DNA of 64,000 nucleotides from an uncultured Ruminococcus sp. (lineage in GTDB: Bacteria > Bacillota > Clostridia > Oscillospirales > Acutalibacteraceae). The notes below the pieces were generated by a model, which saw only the letters and a program-made list of their open reading frames with translations, was not told where the DNA came from and did not search any database. Below, in pieces: positions 41,718-52,344 of the stretch. Every line of letters begins with the position of its first letter. Position 1 is the stretch's first letter. A program made the position numbers and the translations under genes. The stretch covers positions 1 to 64,000 of the forward strand of contig CACWKB010000001.1 of assembly GCA_902761375.1 (NCBI GenBank), read 5' to 3'.

Positions 41718-42635
41718 TTATCTTCTGGCGTTTCGGTCGAGGAATACCCCGTTCTCATAGCCCTGGATGCGCCTGTCGTCCTCGGCGAGGGCGAGCCGCT
41801 GCTCAGCCCACACGCAGTAGCGCTCGTTCTGCTCGATCCCGAGGTAATGCCTGCCAAGCTTCTTTGCCGCGACCGAGGTCGAGCCTGAGCCCAAAAACGG
41901 GTCGAGCACGAGGTCTCCCGGGTCGCTGCTCGCGAGTATCAGCTTAGCCAGCAGCTTTTCGGGCTTTTGGGTCGGATGAGCGGTGTTCTCCGGCATAGAC
42001 CAGTAGGGAACGGAGATGTCGTCCCAGAAGTTAGAGGGATAGGTGTCGCGGAAGTTGCCCTCGGGGGTCTCCTCCCAGTCCTTGGGCTTGCCGTCGACGC
42101 GGTAGGGCGCGATCACCCTGCGCCTGATTTTTACGTCGTCGGCGTTGAAGGTGTGCGCCTTGCCGTTGGTGACGTACCAGATGTCCTCCATGCTGTTCTT
42201 CCAGTTTTTGCGCGAGCCGCGACCCTTTTCGCGCTGCCAGGTGATGCGGTTCATTATCGTGAAATGCCGCTGAAGCACCGCGCCGATCACCATCCCGGAC
42301 TGCCAGTCGCAGCAGACGTACATCGCGCCGTTCGGCTTCAGCAGAGGCTTGACGAGCCGCACCCATTCCTCGGTGTACCGCTCGTACGCCTCGCTGTCTG
42401 TGCTGCGGAATTTGCAGCCGTGAAAGTCCTTGTTCAGATTGTACGGCGGGTCGGCGATAATAAGCTTTGCGAGTCCGCGCGGCAAAAGCGGAAGCACCTC
42501 AAAGGTGTCTCCGAGTATGGTTTTGTCCGTGACCTCCTCGGCGCTGACGGGCGAGCTGACGCTTATGCAGCGCTCCAAATACTCGCGCCCGTCCTCAACG
42601 GCGGTGTCGATAGTTTTGTTTCGTGTAGATTTCAT
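41718..42635 (-). CDS. Orphan DNA adenine methyltransferase, beta class
   Basis: This 305-residue enzyme has the catalytic DPPY at residues 62-65 before the SAM-binding DPFLGSGS at about 245-252. That order is typical of beta-class N6-adenine (or N4-cytosine) methyltransferases such as the DpnA/RsrI group. HPTQKPEKL just before the SAM motif is a standard segment. No restriction endonuclease gene is nearby. The recognition site cannot be read from sequence. There is no clear ribosome site before the ATG, which may mean weak expression. It lies between two hairpins, so it is its own unit. Confidence 0.85.
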   Translation of the reverse strand: MKSTRNKTIDTAVEDGREYLERCISVSSPVSAEEVTDKTILGDTFEVLPLLPRGLAKLIIADPPYNLNKDFHGCKFRSTDSEAYERYTEEWVRLVKPLLKPNGAMYVCCDWQSGMVIGAVLQRHFTIMNRITWQREKGRGSRKNWKNSMEDIWYVTNGKAHTFNADDVKIRRRVIAPYRVDGKPKDWEETPEGNFRDTYPSNFWDDISVPYWSMPENTAHPTQKPEKLLAKLILASSDPGDLVLDPFLGSGSTSVAAKKLGRHYLGIEQNERYCVWAEQRLALAEDDRRIQGYENGVFLDRNARR

Positions 42636-42662
42636 TGCTTCGGATAAGTGTAATGTTTAGTA

Positions 42663-42687
42663 AGGGCGGACCCAAAACGTCCGCCCT
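42663..42687. terminator. GC-rich hairpin between minus-strand genes
   Basis: AGGGCGGAC and GTCCGCCCT form a 9-bp perfect stem around CCAAAAC. The minus-strand gene at 42734 ends just before it. The T-run on that strand is poor, so its strength is uncertain. Confidence 0.5.
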
Positions 42688-42733
42688 CTGTGTTCGATCT
42701 GCAGTGCAAAACGGCTTTCCGGTCGTCGCCGGG

Positions 42734-44029
42734 TCAGCTCTGTTCCTTGCTTTCGGTGTTTTCCTCCTCGAGCTTCTTGACAACCACGCGGAGGATGCGC
42801 TGGTTCTCGACCTCCATGACGGTGAAGCGGAAGCCCTCTGCCTCGATGCTCTCGCGCTTTTCGGGGAAGCTTGACGAATGCTCGAGGATGAAGCCGCCCA
42901 CGGTCAGCGAGTCGCTTTCGATCGAGCCCTCGTCCATGTCGAACAGCGCGAGCATATCTTCGAGCTCAAGGTCTCCGTTGACGAGAAATTCGCCCTTGCC
43001 GATCTTGTAGTAGGTGTGCTCGATCTCCTCGTCCTCGTCCCAGATGTCGCCGACGATCTCCTCGAGCAGATCCTCCATCGTCACGATGCCCAGCGTGCCG
43101 CCGTATTCGTCGGTGACGATGGCGATATGATCCTTGGTGCGCTTGAAGGAGTTCAGGATCTTCGAGAGGTGCTGCGACTTGAACACAAAGAACGGCGGCT
43201 GCATTATGTCGCGCAGAGCCGGAGCCTTGCCGTCCGCGAGCGATTCAAGGTAATCGCGCGTGTGCAGGATGCCTACTATATTGTCAACGGTGTTCTCATA
43301 AACAGGGATGCGCGAGTAGCGGTTTTCGATGATGATATCCTTGATCTTCTCCGGAGGGTCGTCCACGCTGAGAAAGACCACGTCGACGCGCGGAGTGAGG
43401 ATCTCCTCGGCGGTGGTTTCGTCAAAATCGAGCGCGGAGCGCACCATCTCGCTCTCGCTTTCCTCGAGCACGCCCTCCTCCTCGATGCTCTCGACGATGT
43501 ATTTCAGCTCGTTCTCGGTCACGGACGGGGCGCTTTCCTTGCTGCCCGCTATCTTGAGCGCGAGCGATTTAAGCTGCATGAAAACAAAGCACAGGGGAGT
43601 GAGAAGGATGGTTATCCCCTTGAGGAAGCCCGCGGTGCTGAGCGCGAATTTGTCGCAGTGCTCCTTGGCGAGATTCTTCGGGATGACCTCGCCGAAGGTC
43701 AGCACCAGCAGGGTGGTAGCGCCGGTGGCGATGGCGGAGCCGAAGCGGTGCCAGATGCTCATGCAGAGCACGGTCGCCAAAGACGAGCAGCCGAGGTTCA
43801 CGATATTGTTGCAGATCAGCACGGCGGTCAGCGCCTTGTCGAACCGCTCGATGATGTAAAGCACGTTTTTAGCCCTGCGGTCGCCGTTCTCGGCGGACTG
43901 CTGCATGCGTATCTTATTGACAAACGAAAACGCCGTTTCCGTCGCCGAGAAAAACGCGGAAAGCAGGATCAGCAGCAGGATCACGACGAGCATTATAATT
44001 TGCCCTTCGGGGGTTATGTCGGAATTCAA
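42734..44029 (-). CDS. CNNM/CorC-type transporter with CBS domains
   Basis: This 431-residue membrane protein has an N-terminal DUF21/CNNM domain with four hydrophobic segments (about 8-30, 60-85, 90-115, 130-155; [11 protein letters not shown] inside), two CBS domains (about 205-330; [33 protein letters not shown]) and a CorC/HlyC C-terminal domain (about 345-420). The family exports or senses magnesium or other divalent cations; the name hemolysin is historical. The start is TTG with GGAGTGA upstream. No partner gene is adjacent. Confidence 0.85.
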   Translation of the reverse strand: MNSDITPEGQIIMLVVILLLILLSAFFSATETAFSFVNKIRMQQSAENGDRRAKNVLYIIERFDKALTAVLICNNIVNLGCSSLATVLCMSIWHRFGSAIATGATTLLVLTFGEVIPKNLAKEHCDKFALSTAGFLKGITILLTPLCFVFMQLKSLALKIAGSKESAPSVTENELKYIVESIEEEGVLEESESEMVRSALDFDETTAEEILTPRVDVVFLSVDDPPEKIKDIIIENRYSRIPVYENTVDNIVGILHTRDYLESLADGKAPALRDIMQPPFFVFKSQHLSKILNSFKRTKDHIAIVTDEYGGTLGIVTMEDLLEEIVGDIWDEDEEIEHTYYKIGKGEFLVNGDLELEDMLALFDMDEGSIESDSLTVGGFILEHSSSFPEKRESIEAEGFRFTVMEVENQRILRVVVKKLEEENTESKEQS

Positions 44030-44124
44030 CTGAGTATCACTCCAAGTAATTACTAATATATTATTACTATACTACTATAATTCGGTAGTATCTTTTTTAT
44101 TTTTAAGAAATATAATTTAAAAAC

Positions 44125-44153
44125 TTGAAAAAAAATAATAGTAATGTTATAAT
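44125..44153 (+). promoter_or_regulatory. Promoter for the tepA/uppP/ftsK group
   Basis: TTGAAA (44125-44130) and TATAAT (44148-44153) are 17 bp apart, about 100 bp before the tepA start. Confidence 0.75.
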
Positions 44154-44255
44154 TATCATGGCTGACTGTTGTGATTTTTGCCAAAGCCACGGCATAGGAT
44201 TTAGAGAGCGAATAAAAACGCCCCGACGCGGCAAAATATGTCCGGAGGTGTGCGA

Positions 44256-45005
44256 ATGTCACAGAGAGTCAAGGTAAGGCGCGTCCGCAGCGGCGCGCAA
44301 AGCGAAACGGTAAAGAATCCGTGCGAGGAGCCGATCTGTGAGGAGGGCGAGACCGCGACGGCGGCGGAGTCGATCGCGGAATCAGGCTCTATCCTCATCA
44401 GCCACAGGGACAAGATCATCCACTGCCTGACCGTGATCGGTCAGATCGAGGGTCACTATATCCTGCCTCAGCAGAACAAGACCACAAAATACGAGCATAT
44501 CATCCCTCTGCTCGTCAGCATCGAGGAGGACAGCCGCATCGACGGCGTGCTGATACTGATCAATACGGTCGGAGGCGACGTCGAGGCGGGGCTTGCCATC
44601 GCCGAGCTGATCTCGGGCATGAAAAAGCCCTCGGTCTCGATAGTGCTCGGAGGAGGTCACTCGATCGGTATCCCGCTGGCGGTCGCCGCTAAGCGGAGCT
44701 TTATCGCCAAGAGCGCCTCGATGACCGTCCATCCGGTGAGGACGACGGGTCTGACGCTCGGCGTTCCCCAGACCTTCGAGTATTTTCAGCGGATGCAGGA
44801 CAGGATCACGAACTTTGTGACCGGGAATTCCGCGGTGACAAAGGAGCGCTACACCGAGCTCGTGCTCAATACGGGCGAGCTGGTGACCGACGTGGGAACC
44901 ATCCTCGACGGCGAGGACGCCGTAGCCGAGGGGCTGATCGACGAGGTCGGCACGGTCTCGGACGCCATTGAAGCTTTGTATCAGATGATAGCAGACAGCC
45001 GTTAG
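44256..45005 (+). CDS. tepA: ClpP-like protease TepA
   Basis: This 249-residue protein belongs to the ClpP/crotonase fold. The catalytic Ser136 (GGHSIG) and His159 (TVHPVR) are in place. The TepA group has no Clp ATPase partner recognised and was named for aiding protein export in Bacillus. The N-terminal 45 residues are charged and probably disordered. An in-frame ATG at 44238 exists, but GGAGGTG lies just before the ATG at 44256. Its position before ftsK/spoIIIE matches Bacillus gene order. Confidence 0.85.
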   Translation: MSQRVKVRRVRSGAQSETVKNPCEEPICEEGETATAAESIAESGSILISHRDKIIHCLTVIGQIEGHYILPQQNKTTKYEHIIPLLVSIEEDSRIDGVLILINTVGGDVEAGLAIAELISGMKKPSVSIVLGGGHSIGIPLAVAAKRSFIAKSASMTVHPVRTTGLTLGVPQTFEYFQRMQDRITNFVTGNSAVTKERYTELVLNTGELVTDVGTILDGEDAVAEGLIDEVGTVSDAIEALYQMIADSR

Positions 45006-45070
45006 GACGACCTCCGAAACGGCTGTCAGCCGGCGAAAGCCGAACACTTTATATACAAGGAGAGTACATA

Positions 45071-46015
45071 ATGTCAATTTTAGACGCAATCATTTTGGGA
45101 ATAGTCCAGGGACTGACCGAGTTCCTGCCTGTTTCGAGCAGCGGACATCTCGCAATAACACAGCACATCCTCGGCTGGGGCGGCGAGAGCAACCTTTTTT
45201 TTGACGTAATGCTGCACGTCGGCACGCTTGCCGCCGTGATAGTGTTCTACCGCAAGCTGATTTGGAGCCTCATCAAGGAATTCATCGCCATGGTGCGCGA
45301 TATCTTCACCGGCAAATTCCGCTGGAAGGAGATGAACTATGAGCGCAGGCTCATCGTGATGCTCTTTATCGGTCTGCTGCCCCTGCTGCTGATGTTCGTG
45401 CCGATCGGCAACGGAATGAAGCTCAAGGATCTGGCGGATGTTTTCGGCGCGAGCCCCGTGATGATCGTGCCCGCGGTCTCGCTGATGGTCACAAGCGCCC
45501 TGCTGTTCATCGGCATCCTCTGCAACAAGCGCAGCTGCGCCTACTCACCGCGTCACATGAAGGGTTCGTCCTCTTCGGGCAAGGGAAGAGAGAGCTACAC
45601 CGTGCTCGACGCGGTATGCGTCGGTCTTATGCAGGTCGCAGCCGCCCTGTTCCCGGGACTTTCGCGCTCCGGCTCAACGCTCGCCGTCGGCGAGATGCGC
45701 GGCATCAGCAAGCAAAAGGCGCTCGACTACACCTTCGTGCTCGGCATCCCGGCGATCCTCGCCGCCGCTCTGCTCGAGGGCTTGGACGCGGTCAAGGAGG
45801 GTGTGGCGATTGAGCCGCTGCCGCTTATAATCGGCGTGGTCGTGTCGGCGGTCGTCGGCTATCTTGCGATCCTGATCTTCAAGTGGTTCCTAAAGACCGA
45901 CAAGATGATGATTTTCGTGATTTATACCGCCGTGGTCGGTGTAGCAATGCTCGTTATTTCTATAATAGAATTAAACATGGGCATAAACATTTTCAGCCAA
46001 ATGCCCCTGAAATAA
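45071..46015 (+). CDS. uppP: Undecaprenyl-diphosphatase
   Basis: This 314-residue membrane enzyme (BacA/UppP) removes a phosphate from undecaprenyl diphosphate outside the membrane, recycling the lipid carrier for peptidoglycan and giving some bacitracin tolerance. The signature GLTEFLPVSSSGHLAI is at residues 13-28 and FPGLSRSGSTL near 197 is the second conserved motif. About eight membrane helices are predicted. AAGGAGAG precedes the ATG. It sits between tepA and ftsK, probably in one transcript. Confidence 0.95.
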   Translation: MSILDAIILGIVQGLTEFLPVSSSGHLAITQHILGWGGESNLFFDVMLHVGTLAAVIVFYRKLIWSLIKEFIAMVRDIFTGKFRWKEMNYERRLIVMLFIGLLPLLLMFVPIGNGMKLKDLADVFGASPVMIVPAVSLMVTSALLFIGILCNKRSCAYSPRHMKGSSSSGKGRESYTVLDAVCVGLMQVAAALFPGLSRSGSTLAVGEMRGISKQKALDYTFVLGIPAILAAALLEGLDAVKEGVAIEPLPLIIGVVVSAVVGYLAILIFKWFLKTDKMMIFVIYTAVVGVAMLVISIIELNMGINIFSQMPLK

Positions 46016-46049
46016 CCTGCGATTTTTGTTTTGCAAGGAAGTGTAATTA

Positions 46050-48902
46050 TTGGCAGCTAAAAAAGGAAGCGGAAGCCGTTCCAAGTCCGCGCCGAGCCGC
46101 AGATCAGGCGGAAAAACCGCCGCGCGCGAGACGTCCGGACTCGGAGTCAGCCCGCGCGTCATTTCGGTGCTTTACATATTGCTGGCGGTATTTTTCTCGG
46201 TGATACTCTTTGTGCCGAGCAACTCCGATGTATGGACGGCGATCAGGTCGTTCTTTTTCGGCGTGTTCGGCTTTGAGCTGATCTTCATACCGCCCGCCTT
46301 CATCTACCTGTGCGTGATGAACGAGAAGGAAAAGAAGCAGATCGCCCACTTCAAGGCAAAGGTGGTGCTCTGCGTCGCCATCGTGCTGCTCATAGGCGCG
46401 CTGATCTACGGCTTCACCTCGATAAAATACAACCAGAGCGGCAGCTTTTTCGCAGCCCTCGGCAACTGCTACGGCGACAGCTTCAAGTCCAATTCGTACC
46501 TGCTGCGCGGCTGCGGCTTTTTCGGCGGTCTGCTCGGCTATCCGATCGCGCTCTGCGGTCAGCCCGCCGCCGCTATCCTGACGGTCGCGCTGATACTCGC
46601 GCTGATATTCCTGCTGACCAACCTTTCGGTAAAGGATGTAGCAAGGGCGGCAGGACGCACCGCCGACCGCGTCAAGCGCGCCGGAGAGGAAAAACGCAGA
46701 CGCCGCCATGAGCGCGCCGAGGAGCGTCGCCGCGAGCGCGAGGAGCTTCGCAGCTACGACGACGGCTACGACAAAAACAGCAGGCGGCTCCCCTCGGACA
46801 AAGAGAATAAGCCCGACCGCGGCTATGAAGAGGAGCTTGCGGACAAGGCTTACGAAAAGCCCCGCTCCAAACGCCTCCGCAGGCGTTCCGATATAGATAT
46901 TCCCATAGATGTAGACGGAGCGGACAGGAAGCGCGGCAGCGACATCGACATCCCGCTTGACGGCGCGGAGCAGAAGAAGGAGTCGGACGAGCTCGACCGC
47001 GTATATTTGAGCGCGGACAACGCCAGCGCGGCGGACATCAACCCCTCGGACGACCTGCTCAATATAATCACCCGCGCGAGCAAGCCGATGGGCGAGGGCG
47101 GCAGCAACAACCTCACCGATATCGCGGACGAGATCTCGCGCCAGAAGCGGTCTAACCGCGTTTCCGAGGGCGCAAGGCAGCCCGATCCCGAGACCGTTCC
47201 CGTCGAGCTGAGCAAGCCGGTCAAAAAGCCGGAGCGCAGACCCGATCCCGAGCCTGAGCCTAACGAGCTTGACACGGCGGGCTATCACGTTGAATCGAAT
47301 GATCCCGAGGACGAGACAAAGCCCGGGCATTACTATCATTTCCCGCCGGTACAGCTTCTCCGCCTGAATCTCAGCAACAACGACGGCAAGGCAATGGAGG
47401 AGCTTCAGCAGAATTCCAAAAAGCTGATCGAGACGCTCAACAGCTTCGGCGTAAACGCCTCGATCGTCAACATATGCCGAGGTCCCTCGGTAACGCGCTA
47501 TGAGCTGCAGCCCGCACCGGGCGTGAAGATCAGCAAGATCACCAACCTCTCCGACGACATCGCCCTCAACCTCGCCGCCAACGGCGTCAGGATCGAGGCC
47601 CCCATCCCGGGCAAGGCGGCGGTCGGAATCGAGGTGCCGAACAAGGTGGTCAGCATGGTCAGCATGCGCGAGCTGATCGACTCCGACGTTTTCCGCGAGT
47701 CCAAGAGCAAGCTCACCGCCGTTCTCGGACGCGATATCTCGGGCGAGATCGTGGTGACCGACATCGCCAAGATGCCGCACCTGCTGATCGCCGGCACCAC
47801 CGGCTCAGGTAAATCGGTCTGCGTGAACTCGATCCTGATCAGCATCCTCTACAAAGCGACCCCGGATGAGGTCAAGCTGCTGCTGATCGATCCCAAGATG
47901 GTCGAGTTTTCCAAGTACAAGGGAATTCCTCACCTGCTCGTGCCTATCGTCTCCGACGCCAAAAAGGCAGCCGGCGCGCTCGGCTGGGCTGTCAACGAGA
48001 TGCTCAACCGCTACAAGATATTCTCCGAGTACGATTGCAAGGACATCGACTCTTATAATTCTCTTATAGAAAAAAATCTCCGCTATATCGCGGACAATCC
48101 TCCCTATGAGAACGAGGAGGGCGAGATGACCCAGCCGGTTCTCGAGGTCAACGGACTGCCCGTAGCCAAGGAGAAGATGAGCCGCGTGGTAATCGCTATC
48201 GACGAGCTCGCCGACCTGATGATGGCGGCTCCCAGCGAGGTCGAGGACAGCATCTGCCGCCTCGCCCAGATGGCGCGCGCCGCCGGTATGCACCTCATCC
48301 TCGCCACCCAGCGACCCACCGTAAACGTCATCACGGGTCTGATCAAGGCGAACGTCCCGAGCCGTATCTCCCTCAAGGTCAGCTCCAACATGGACAGCCG
48401 CACGATCCTCGACACGGGCGGCGGCGAGAAGCTTATAGGCAAGGGCGATATGCTGTTTTCACCCGTAGGCGCTCCCAAGCCGATACGCGTCCAGGGCTGC
48501 TACGCCTCCGAGGAGGAGATCGAGGGCGTTACGGGCTACATCAAGAAATCCTCCAGAGCCGAGTACAACGCCGAGATCGAGGAGACCATCAAGCGCATAG
48601 CCGCCGAGGAGCTCAACGGCAAGAAGGGCGCTTCCTCCTCAGAGGGCGGCGACGAGGAGAGCGGCGAATACGATTCGCGCATCGACGAGGCTATCCAGTG
48701 CGTCATCGAGGCGGGACAGGCTTCCACCTCGCTCGTACAGCGCCGCCTCAAGGTCGGCTATGCCCGAGCCGGACGCATGGTAGACGAGATGGAGGAGCTC
48801 GGAGTTGTGGGACCGCACCAGGGCTCAAAGCCGAGAGACGTTCTCATGACCTACAACGAATGGCTTGAAAGAAGGAACGTGCTGCAGAACCGCAGCGAAT
48901 AA
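46050..48902 (+). CDS. ftsK: DNA translocase FtsK/SpoIIIE
   Basis: This 950-residue DNA pump moves chromosome DNA through the closing division or spore septum. About four membrane helices lie in residues 35-200. A long charged linker (200-430) with many Arg, Asp and Glu follows. The motor has Walker A GTTGSGKS at about 581-588 and a DELADLMM Walker B near 720. The C-terminal gamma winged helix (about 880-930; [18 protein letters not shown]) reads KOPS/SRS-like DNA signs. The start is TTG with AAGGAAG upstream. The tepA neighbour supports the SpoIIIE assignment. Confidence 0.95.
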   Translation: MAAKKGSGSRSKSAPSRRSGGKTAARETSGLGVSPRVISVLYILLAVFFSVILFVPSNSDVWTAIRSFFFGVFGFELIFIPPAFIYLCVMNEKEKKQIAHFKAKVVLCVAIVLLIGALIYGFTSIKYNQSGSFFAALGNCYGDSFKSNSYLLRGCGFFGGLLGYPIALCGQPAAAILTVALILALIFLLTNLSVKDVARAAGRTADRVKRAGEEKRRRRHERAEERRREREELRSYDDGYDKNSRRLPSDKENKPDRGYEEELADKAYEKPRSKRLRRRSDIDIPIDVDGADRKRGSDIDIPLDGAEQKKESDELDRVYLSADNASAADINPSDDLLNIITRASKPMGEGGSNNLTDIADEISRQKRSNRVSEGARQPDPETVPVELSKPVKKPERRPDPEPEPNELDTAGYHVESNDPEDETKPGHYYHFPPVQLLRLNLSNNDGKAMEELQQNSKKLIETLNSFGVNASIVNICRGPSVTRYELQPAPGVKISKITNLSDDIALNLAANGVRIEAPIPGKAAVGIEVPNKVVSMVSMRELIDSDVFRESKSKLTAVLGRDISGEIVVTDIAKMPHLLIAGTTGSGKSVCVNSILISILYKATPDEVKLLLIDPKMVEFSKYKGIPHLLVPIVSDAKKAAGALGWAVNEMLNRYKIFSEYDCKDIDSYNSLIEKNLRYIADNPPYENEEGEMTQPVLEVNGLPVAKEKMSRVVIAIDELADLMMAAPSEVEDSICRLAQMARAAGMHLILATQRPTVNVITGLIKANVPSRISLKVSSNMDSRTILDTGGGEKLIGKGDMLFSPVGAPKPIRVQGCYASEEEIEGVTGYIKKSSRAEYNAEIEETIKRIAAEELNGKKGASSSEGGDEESGEYDSRIDEAIQCVIEAGQASTSLVQRRLKVGYARAGRMVDEMEELGVVGPHQGSKPRDVLMTYNEWLERRNVLQNRSE

Positions 48903-48917
48903 GCGAGGAGGGAAAAC

Positions 48918-50807
48918 ATGGCTTTCTTACCGATGAACGCCGCCGAGGTCAGGCGGCGCGGCTGGGACGGCGTGGATATTGTCTATGTCTGCGGCGACAG
49001 CTATGTTGATCATCCCTCCTTCGGAGCGGCGATAATCACCCGCGTGCTCGAGAGCTGCGGACTGCGCGTCGCGTTTTTAGCCCAGCCCGATTGGAGGTCG
49101 AGCCGGGATTTTGTTCAGTTCGGCAAGCCTCGCCTCGGCTTCATGGTCTCGGCGGGCAACATCGACAGCATGGTGGCGCACTATACCGTCGCGCTGCGCA
49201 AACGGCATGACGACGCCTATACGGCGGGCGGCAAAAACGGCAGGCGCCCCGACCGCGCAGTGACCGTTTACTGCAACATCATCCGCAGGCTCTTTCCCGA
49301 CAGCCCTATCATCATCGGCGGTCTCGAGGCTTCGCTGCGCCGCTTCGCCCACTATGATTACTGGAGCGACAGCGTAATGCCGTCGATCCTCTTTGACAGC
49401 GGGGCGGACATCCTCGTGTACGGCATGGGCGAGCTCCAGACGATGGAAATCGCCAAACGGCTCTCCGACGGCTATCCGGTACAGGCGCTCCAGGATATCC
49501 GCGGCGTCTGCTATAAGGTGAGCACCGAGGACTATGTCCCGCGCTCGGCGGTGGAGCTGCCGAGCTTTGAGCGCGTGCGCGAGAGCAAGCGTGATTATGC
49601 CGTTGCCGCGCGCAGAGAGCTGGAGGAGGCTGACGCGGTGCGCGGCAAGACCCTCATCCAGCGGCACGGCAAATACCTCCTCGTCCAGAATCCTCCGATG
49701 CAGCCGCTGAACACGGAACAGCTCGATTGGGTGTATTCGCTGCCCTATGAGCGTTGGTATCCGCCCTGCTACGACAGCCTCGGCGGAGTTCCCGGGATAG
49801 CGGAGGTTCAGTTTTCGATAACCCACAACAGAGGCTGCTTCGGCGCGTGCAATTTTTGCTCGCTGGCGTTCCACCAGGGAAGGGCGGTCACCGTCCGCAG
49901 CCACGAGAGCGTGCTCGCCGAGGCAAAGAGCTTTTTGAGCGATCCGCGCTTCAAGGGCTACATAAGCGACGTAGGCGGCCCCACGGCGAACTTCCGCCTG
50001 CCCTCCTGCGAGCAGCAGAGGCAGCACGGGCTGTGCAAAAACCGAAAATGCCTCGCACCCAAGCCCTGCCCCAATATGCAGGTCTCGCACGACGACTACC
50101 TCGAGCTGCTGCGCGAGCTGAGAGGCTTGGACGGCATAAAGAAGGTCTTCATCCGCAGCGGCATCCGCTTCGACTACCTCATGGAGGACGAGAGCGACGA
50201 GTTTTTCCGCGAGCTGGTAAAGCACCACATCAGCGGTCAGCTCCGCGTCGCGCCCGAGCATTGCTCGGCGGCGGTGCTCGACAAGATGGGCAAGCCGCAC
50301 ATCGAGGTCTACAAGCGCTTCTGCGACAAATTCTACGCGATGACCGGCAGGGAAAAGAAGGATCAGTATGTGGTGCCGTACCTCATGAGCTCACATCCCG
50401 GCTCGACGCTCAGGGACGCGGTGGAGCTCGCGCTGTTCTGCAAGGCGCAGAGGATACATCCCAAGCAGGTTCAGGATTTCTATCCCACTCCCGGAACGAT
50501 TTCGACCGCGATGTTTTACACCGGGCTCGACCCATACACGCTGGAGCCGGTGTTCGTTCCGAAAACCGAGGAGGAAAAGGCGATGCAGCGCGCGCTGCTC
50601 CAATACTTCATCCCCGAGAACAAGCCCGCGGTAATCAAGGCGCTGATCAAGGCGGGCAGGCGCGACCTGATCGGCAGCGGCAAAAACTGCCTCGTCACGT
50701 CGATGGCGGGACAGACCGAGGGCGGATATAAAAAAGGCGCGGCGAAAACCGCGCAGAAAAACAAAAAGGATAAGTTTTCAAGATACAGCCGAAAAAAGCG
50801 CAAATGA
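48918..50807 (+). CDS. YgiQ-family radical SAM protein
   Basis: This 629-residue protein matches the YgiQ family at full length: an N-terminal B12-binding-like domain (residues 1 to about 270, with GGLEASLRR), a radical SAM core with the cluster motif CFGACNFC at about 306-313, and a C-terminal region with DFYPTPGTISTAMFYT. The final 40 residues are Lys-rich. The chemistry of YgiQ is unknown. GAGGAGGG precedes the ATG, 15 bp after ftsK, so it is likely cotranscribed. Confidence 0.9.
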   Translation: MAFLPMNAAEVRRRGWDGVDIVYVCGDSYVDHPSFGAAIITRVLESCGLRVAFLAQPDWRSSRDFVQFGKPRLGFMVSAGNIDSMVAHYTVALRKRHDDAYTAGGKNGRRPDRAVTVYCNIIRRLFPDSPIIIGGLEASLRRFAHYDYWSDSVMPSILFDSGADILVYGMGELQTMEIAKRLSDGYPVQALQDIRGVCYKVSTEDYVPRSAVELPSFERVRESKRDYAVAARRELEEADAVRGKTLIQRHGKYLLVQNPPMQPLNTEQLDWVYSLPYERWYPPCYDSLGGVPGIAEVQFSITHNRGCFGACNFCSLAFHQGRAVTVRSHESVLAEAKSFLSDPRFKGYISDVGGPTANFRLPSCEQQRQHGLCKNRKCLAPKPCPNMQVSHDDYLELLRELRGLDGIKKVFIRSGIRFDYLMEDESDEFFRELVKHHISGQLRVAPEHCSAAVLDKMGKPHIEVYKRFCDKFYAMTGREKKDQYVVPYLMSSHPGSTLRDAVELALFCKAQRIHPKQVQDFYPTPGTISTAMFYTGLDPYTLEPVFVPKTEEEKAMQRALLQYFIPENKPAVIKALIKAGRRDLIGSGKNCLVTSMAGQTEGGYKKGAAKTAQKNKKDKFSRYSRKKRK

Positions 50808-50815
50808 TCCATATC

Positions 50816-50844
50816 AAAGGGCAGACCTCGCGTCTGCTCTTTTT
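50816..50844 (+). terminator. Rho-independent terminator
   Basis: AAAGGGCAGAC pairs with GTCTGCTCTTT (one G-U) around CTCGC and is followed by T residues. It ends the ygiQ transcript. Confidence 0.8.
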
Positions 50845-50959
50845 GGCTTATACTAAATCTCAGATAAAAAGCGGACAAAGATTTGCGAGGATATTTTCCG
50901 CAATACTTCGTTGTCGTTAGTATTATTGCCCGATTATCGGTCTGTAATACAATTTTTAC

Positions 50960-50988
50960 TTGACCTATTCGACAAAAAATATTATACT
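50960..50988 (+). promoter_or_regulatory. Promoter for tyrS
   Basis: TTGACC (50960-50965) and TATACT (50983-50988) are 17 bp apart. The transcript leader would be only about 45 bases, too short for a T-box riboswitch. Confidence 0.65.
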
Positions 50989-51042
50989 ATATACAGCGAC
51001 AACAAGATAGTGCGCAAATGTAAACACGAAAGGATAAGATTG

Positions 51043-52269
51043 ATGGGTGTATACGAAGAACTCATTGCGAGAGGACTCATTGCACAGGTAACCGACGAGG
51101 AGGAGATCAGGGAGCTGGTCAACAGCGGCAAGGCGGTATTCTATATCGGCTTCGATCCCACCGCGGACAGCCTCCATGTAGGTCACTTCATGGCTCTGTG
51201 CCTGATGAAGCGCCTGCAGATGGCGGGCAACAAGCCTATCGCCCTGATCGGCGGCGGCACCGCGATGATAGGTGACCCCTCGGGACGCACCGATATGCGT
51301 CAGATGATGACCAAGGAGACCATTGCTCACAACGTTGAATGCTTCAAGAAGCAGATGGCGCGTTTTATTGATTTTTCCGACGGCAAGGCGATGCTTGTGA
51401 ACAACGCCGACTGGCTGCTCGACCTCAACTATGTTCAGCTTCTGCGCGAGGTCGGCGCGTGCTTTTCAGTCAACAGGATGCTCACCGCCGAGTGCTACAA
51501 GCAGCGCATGGAGCGCGGACTGAGCTTTCTTGAATTCAACTATATGATTATGCAGTCCTATGACTTCTACGCCCTCTATCAGCGCTACGGCTGCAATATG
51601 CAGTTCGGCGGCGACGACCAGTGGAGCAATATGCTCGGCGGCACGGAGCTCATCAGACGCAAGCTGGGCAAGGACGCCTACGCCATGACCATCAACCTGC
51701 TGCTCAACTCCGAGGGCAAGAAGATGGGCAAGACCCAGTCCGGCGCGGTCTGGCTCTCAGCCGAAAAGACCAGCCCCTATGATTTCTATCAGTACTGGCG
51801 CAACGTCGACGACGCCGACGTCGTCAAATGCCTCAAGATGCTGACCTTCCTGCCTCTCGAGGAGATCGAGGAGCTCGCAAAGCTCGAGGGCAGCGAGATC
51901 AACAGGGCTAAGGAGATACTCGCCTTTGAGCTGACCAAGCTCATCCACGGCGAGGAGGAGGCTCAAAAGGCTCAGGAGGCTGCGCGCGCGCTGTTCGGCA
52001 GCAAGGCGGACACCGACAATATGCCCTCGACCGAGCTTTCCGCCGAGGATCTCGGCGAGGAAGGCATGGGCGTGCTCGATCTGCTCTCAAAATGCGGACT
52101 GATCCCCTCCAAAAAAGAGGGCAGACGCCTGATCGAGCAGGGCGGAATCTCCGTCGACGACGAAAAGATCACCGACGTCCAGAAGAAGATCGGAGCAGCG
52201 GCATTTGCAAACGGCTTCATAATCATCAAGAAGGGCAAAAAGACCTTCCACAAGGCTATCTTAAAATAA
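51043..52269 (+). CDS. tyrS: Tyrosyl-tRNA synthetase
   Basis: This 408-residue class I synthetase charges tRNA with tyrosine. The HIGH-type motif is HVGH at residues 45-48 and the KMSKS-type motif is KMGKT near 227. [13 protein letters not shown] binds tyrosine and ATP. The C-terminal S4 RNA-binding domain (about 335-405) is intact. The frame is open from 50911, but AAAGGA 8 bp before the ATG at 51043 and the promoter position fix the start. Confidence 0.95.
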   Translation: MGVYEELIARGLIAQVTDEEEIRELVNSGKAVFYIGFDPTADSLHVGHFMALCLMKRLQMAGNKPIALIGGGTAMIGDPSGRTDMRQMMTKETIAHNVECFKKQMARFIDFSDGKAMLVNNADWLLDLNYVQLLREVGACFSVNRMLTAECYKQRMERGLSFLEFNYMIMQSYDFYALYQRYGCNMQFGGDDQWSNMLGGTELIRRKLGKDAYAMTINLLLNSEGKKMGKTQSGAVWLSAEKTSPYDFYQYWRNVDDADVVKCLKMLTFLPLEEIEELAKLEGSEINRAKEILAFELTKLIHGEEEAQKAQEAARALFGSKADTDNMPSTELSAEDLGEEGMGVLDLLSKCGLIPSKKEGRRLIEQGGISVDDEKITDVQKKIGAAAFANGFIIIKKGKKTFHKAILK

Positions 52270-52344
52270 TTCTCCTTTAGAATTATAATCACGGATTCTT
52301 GCGGCGCTCAAAACCGCTAAAATAAAGGAAAGAAGGAATCATCT

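Noticed and set aside
46104..47780. 558-codon minus-strand open frame
   Set aside because: It is the antisense shadow of ftsK and has no start signal or recognisable domain.
50989..51042. T-box riboswitch before tyrS
   Set aside because: The leader is only about 45 bases and has no specifier stem or antiterminator.
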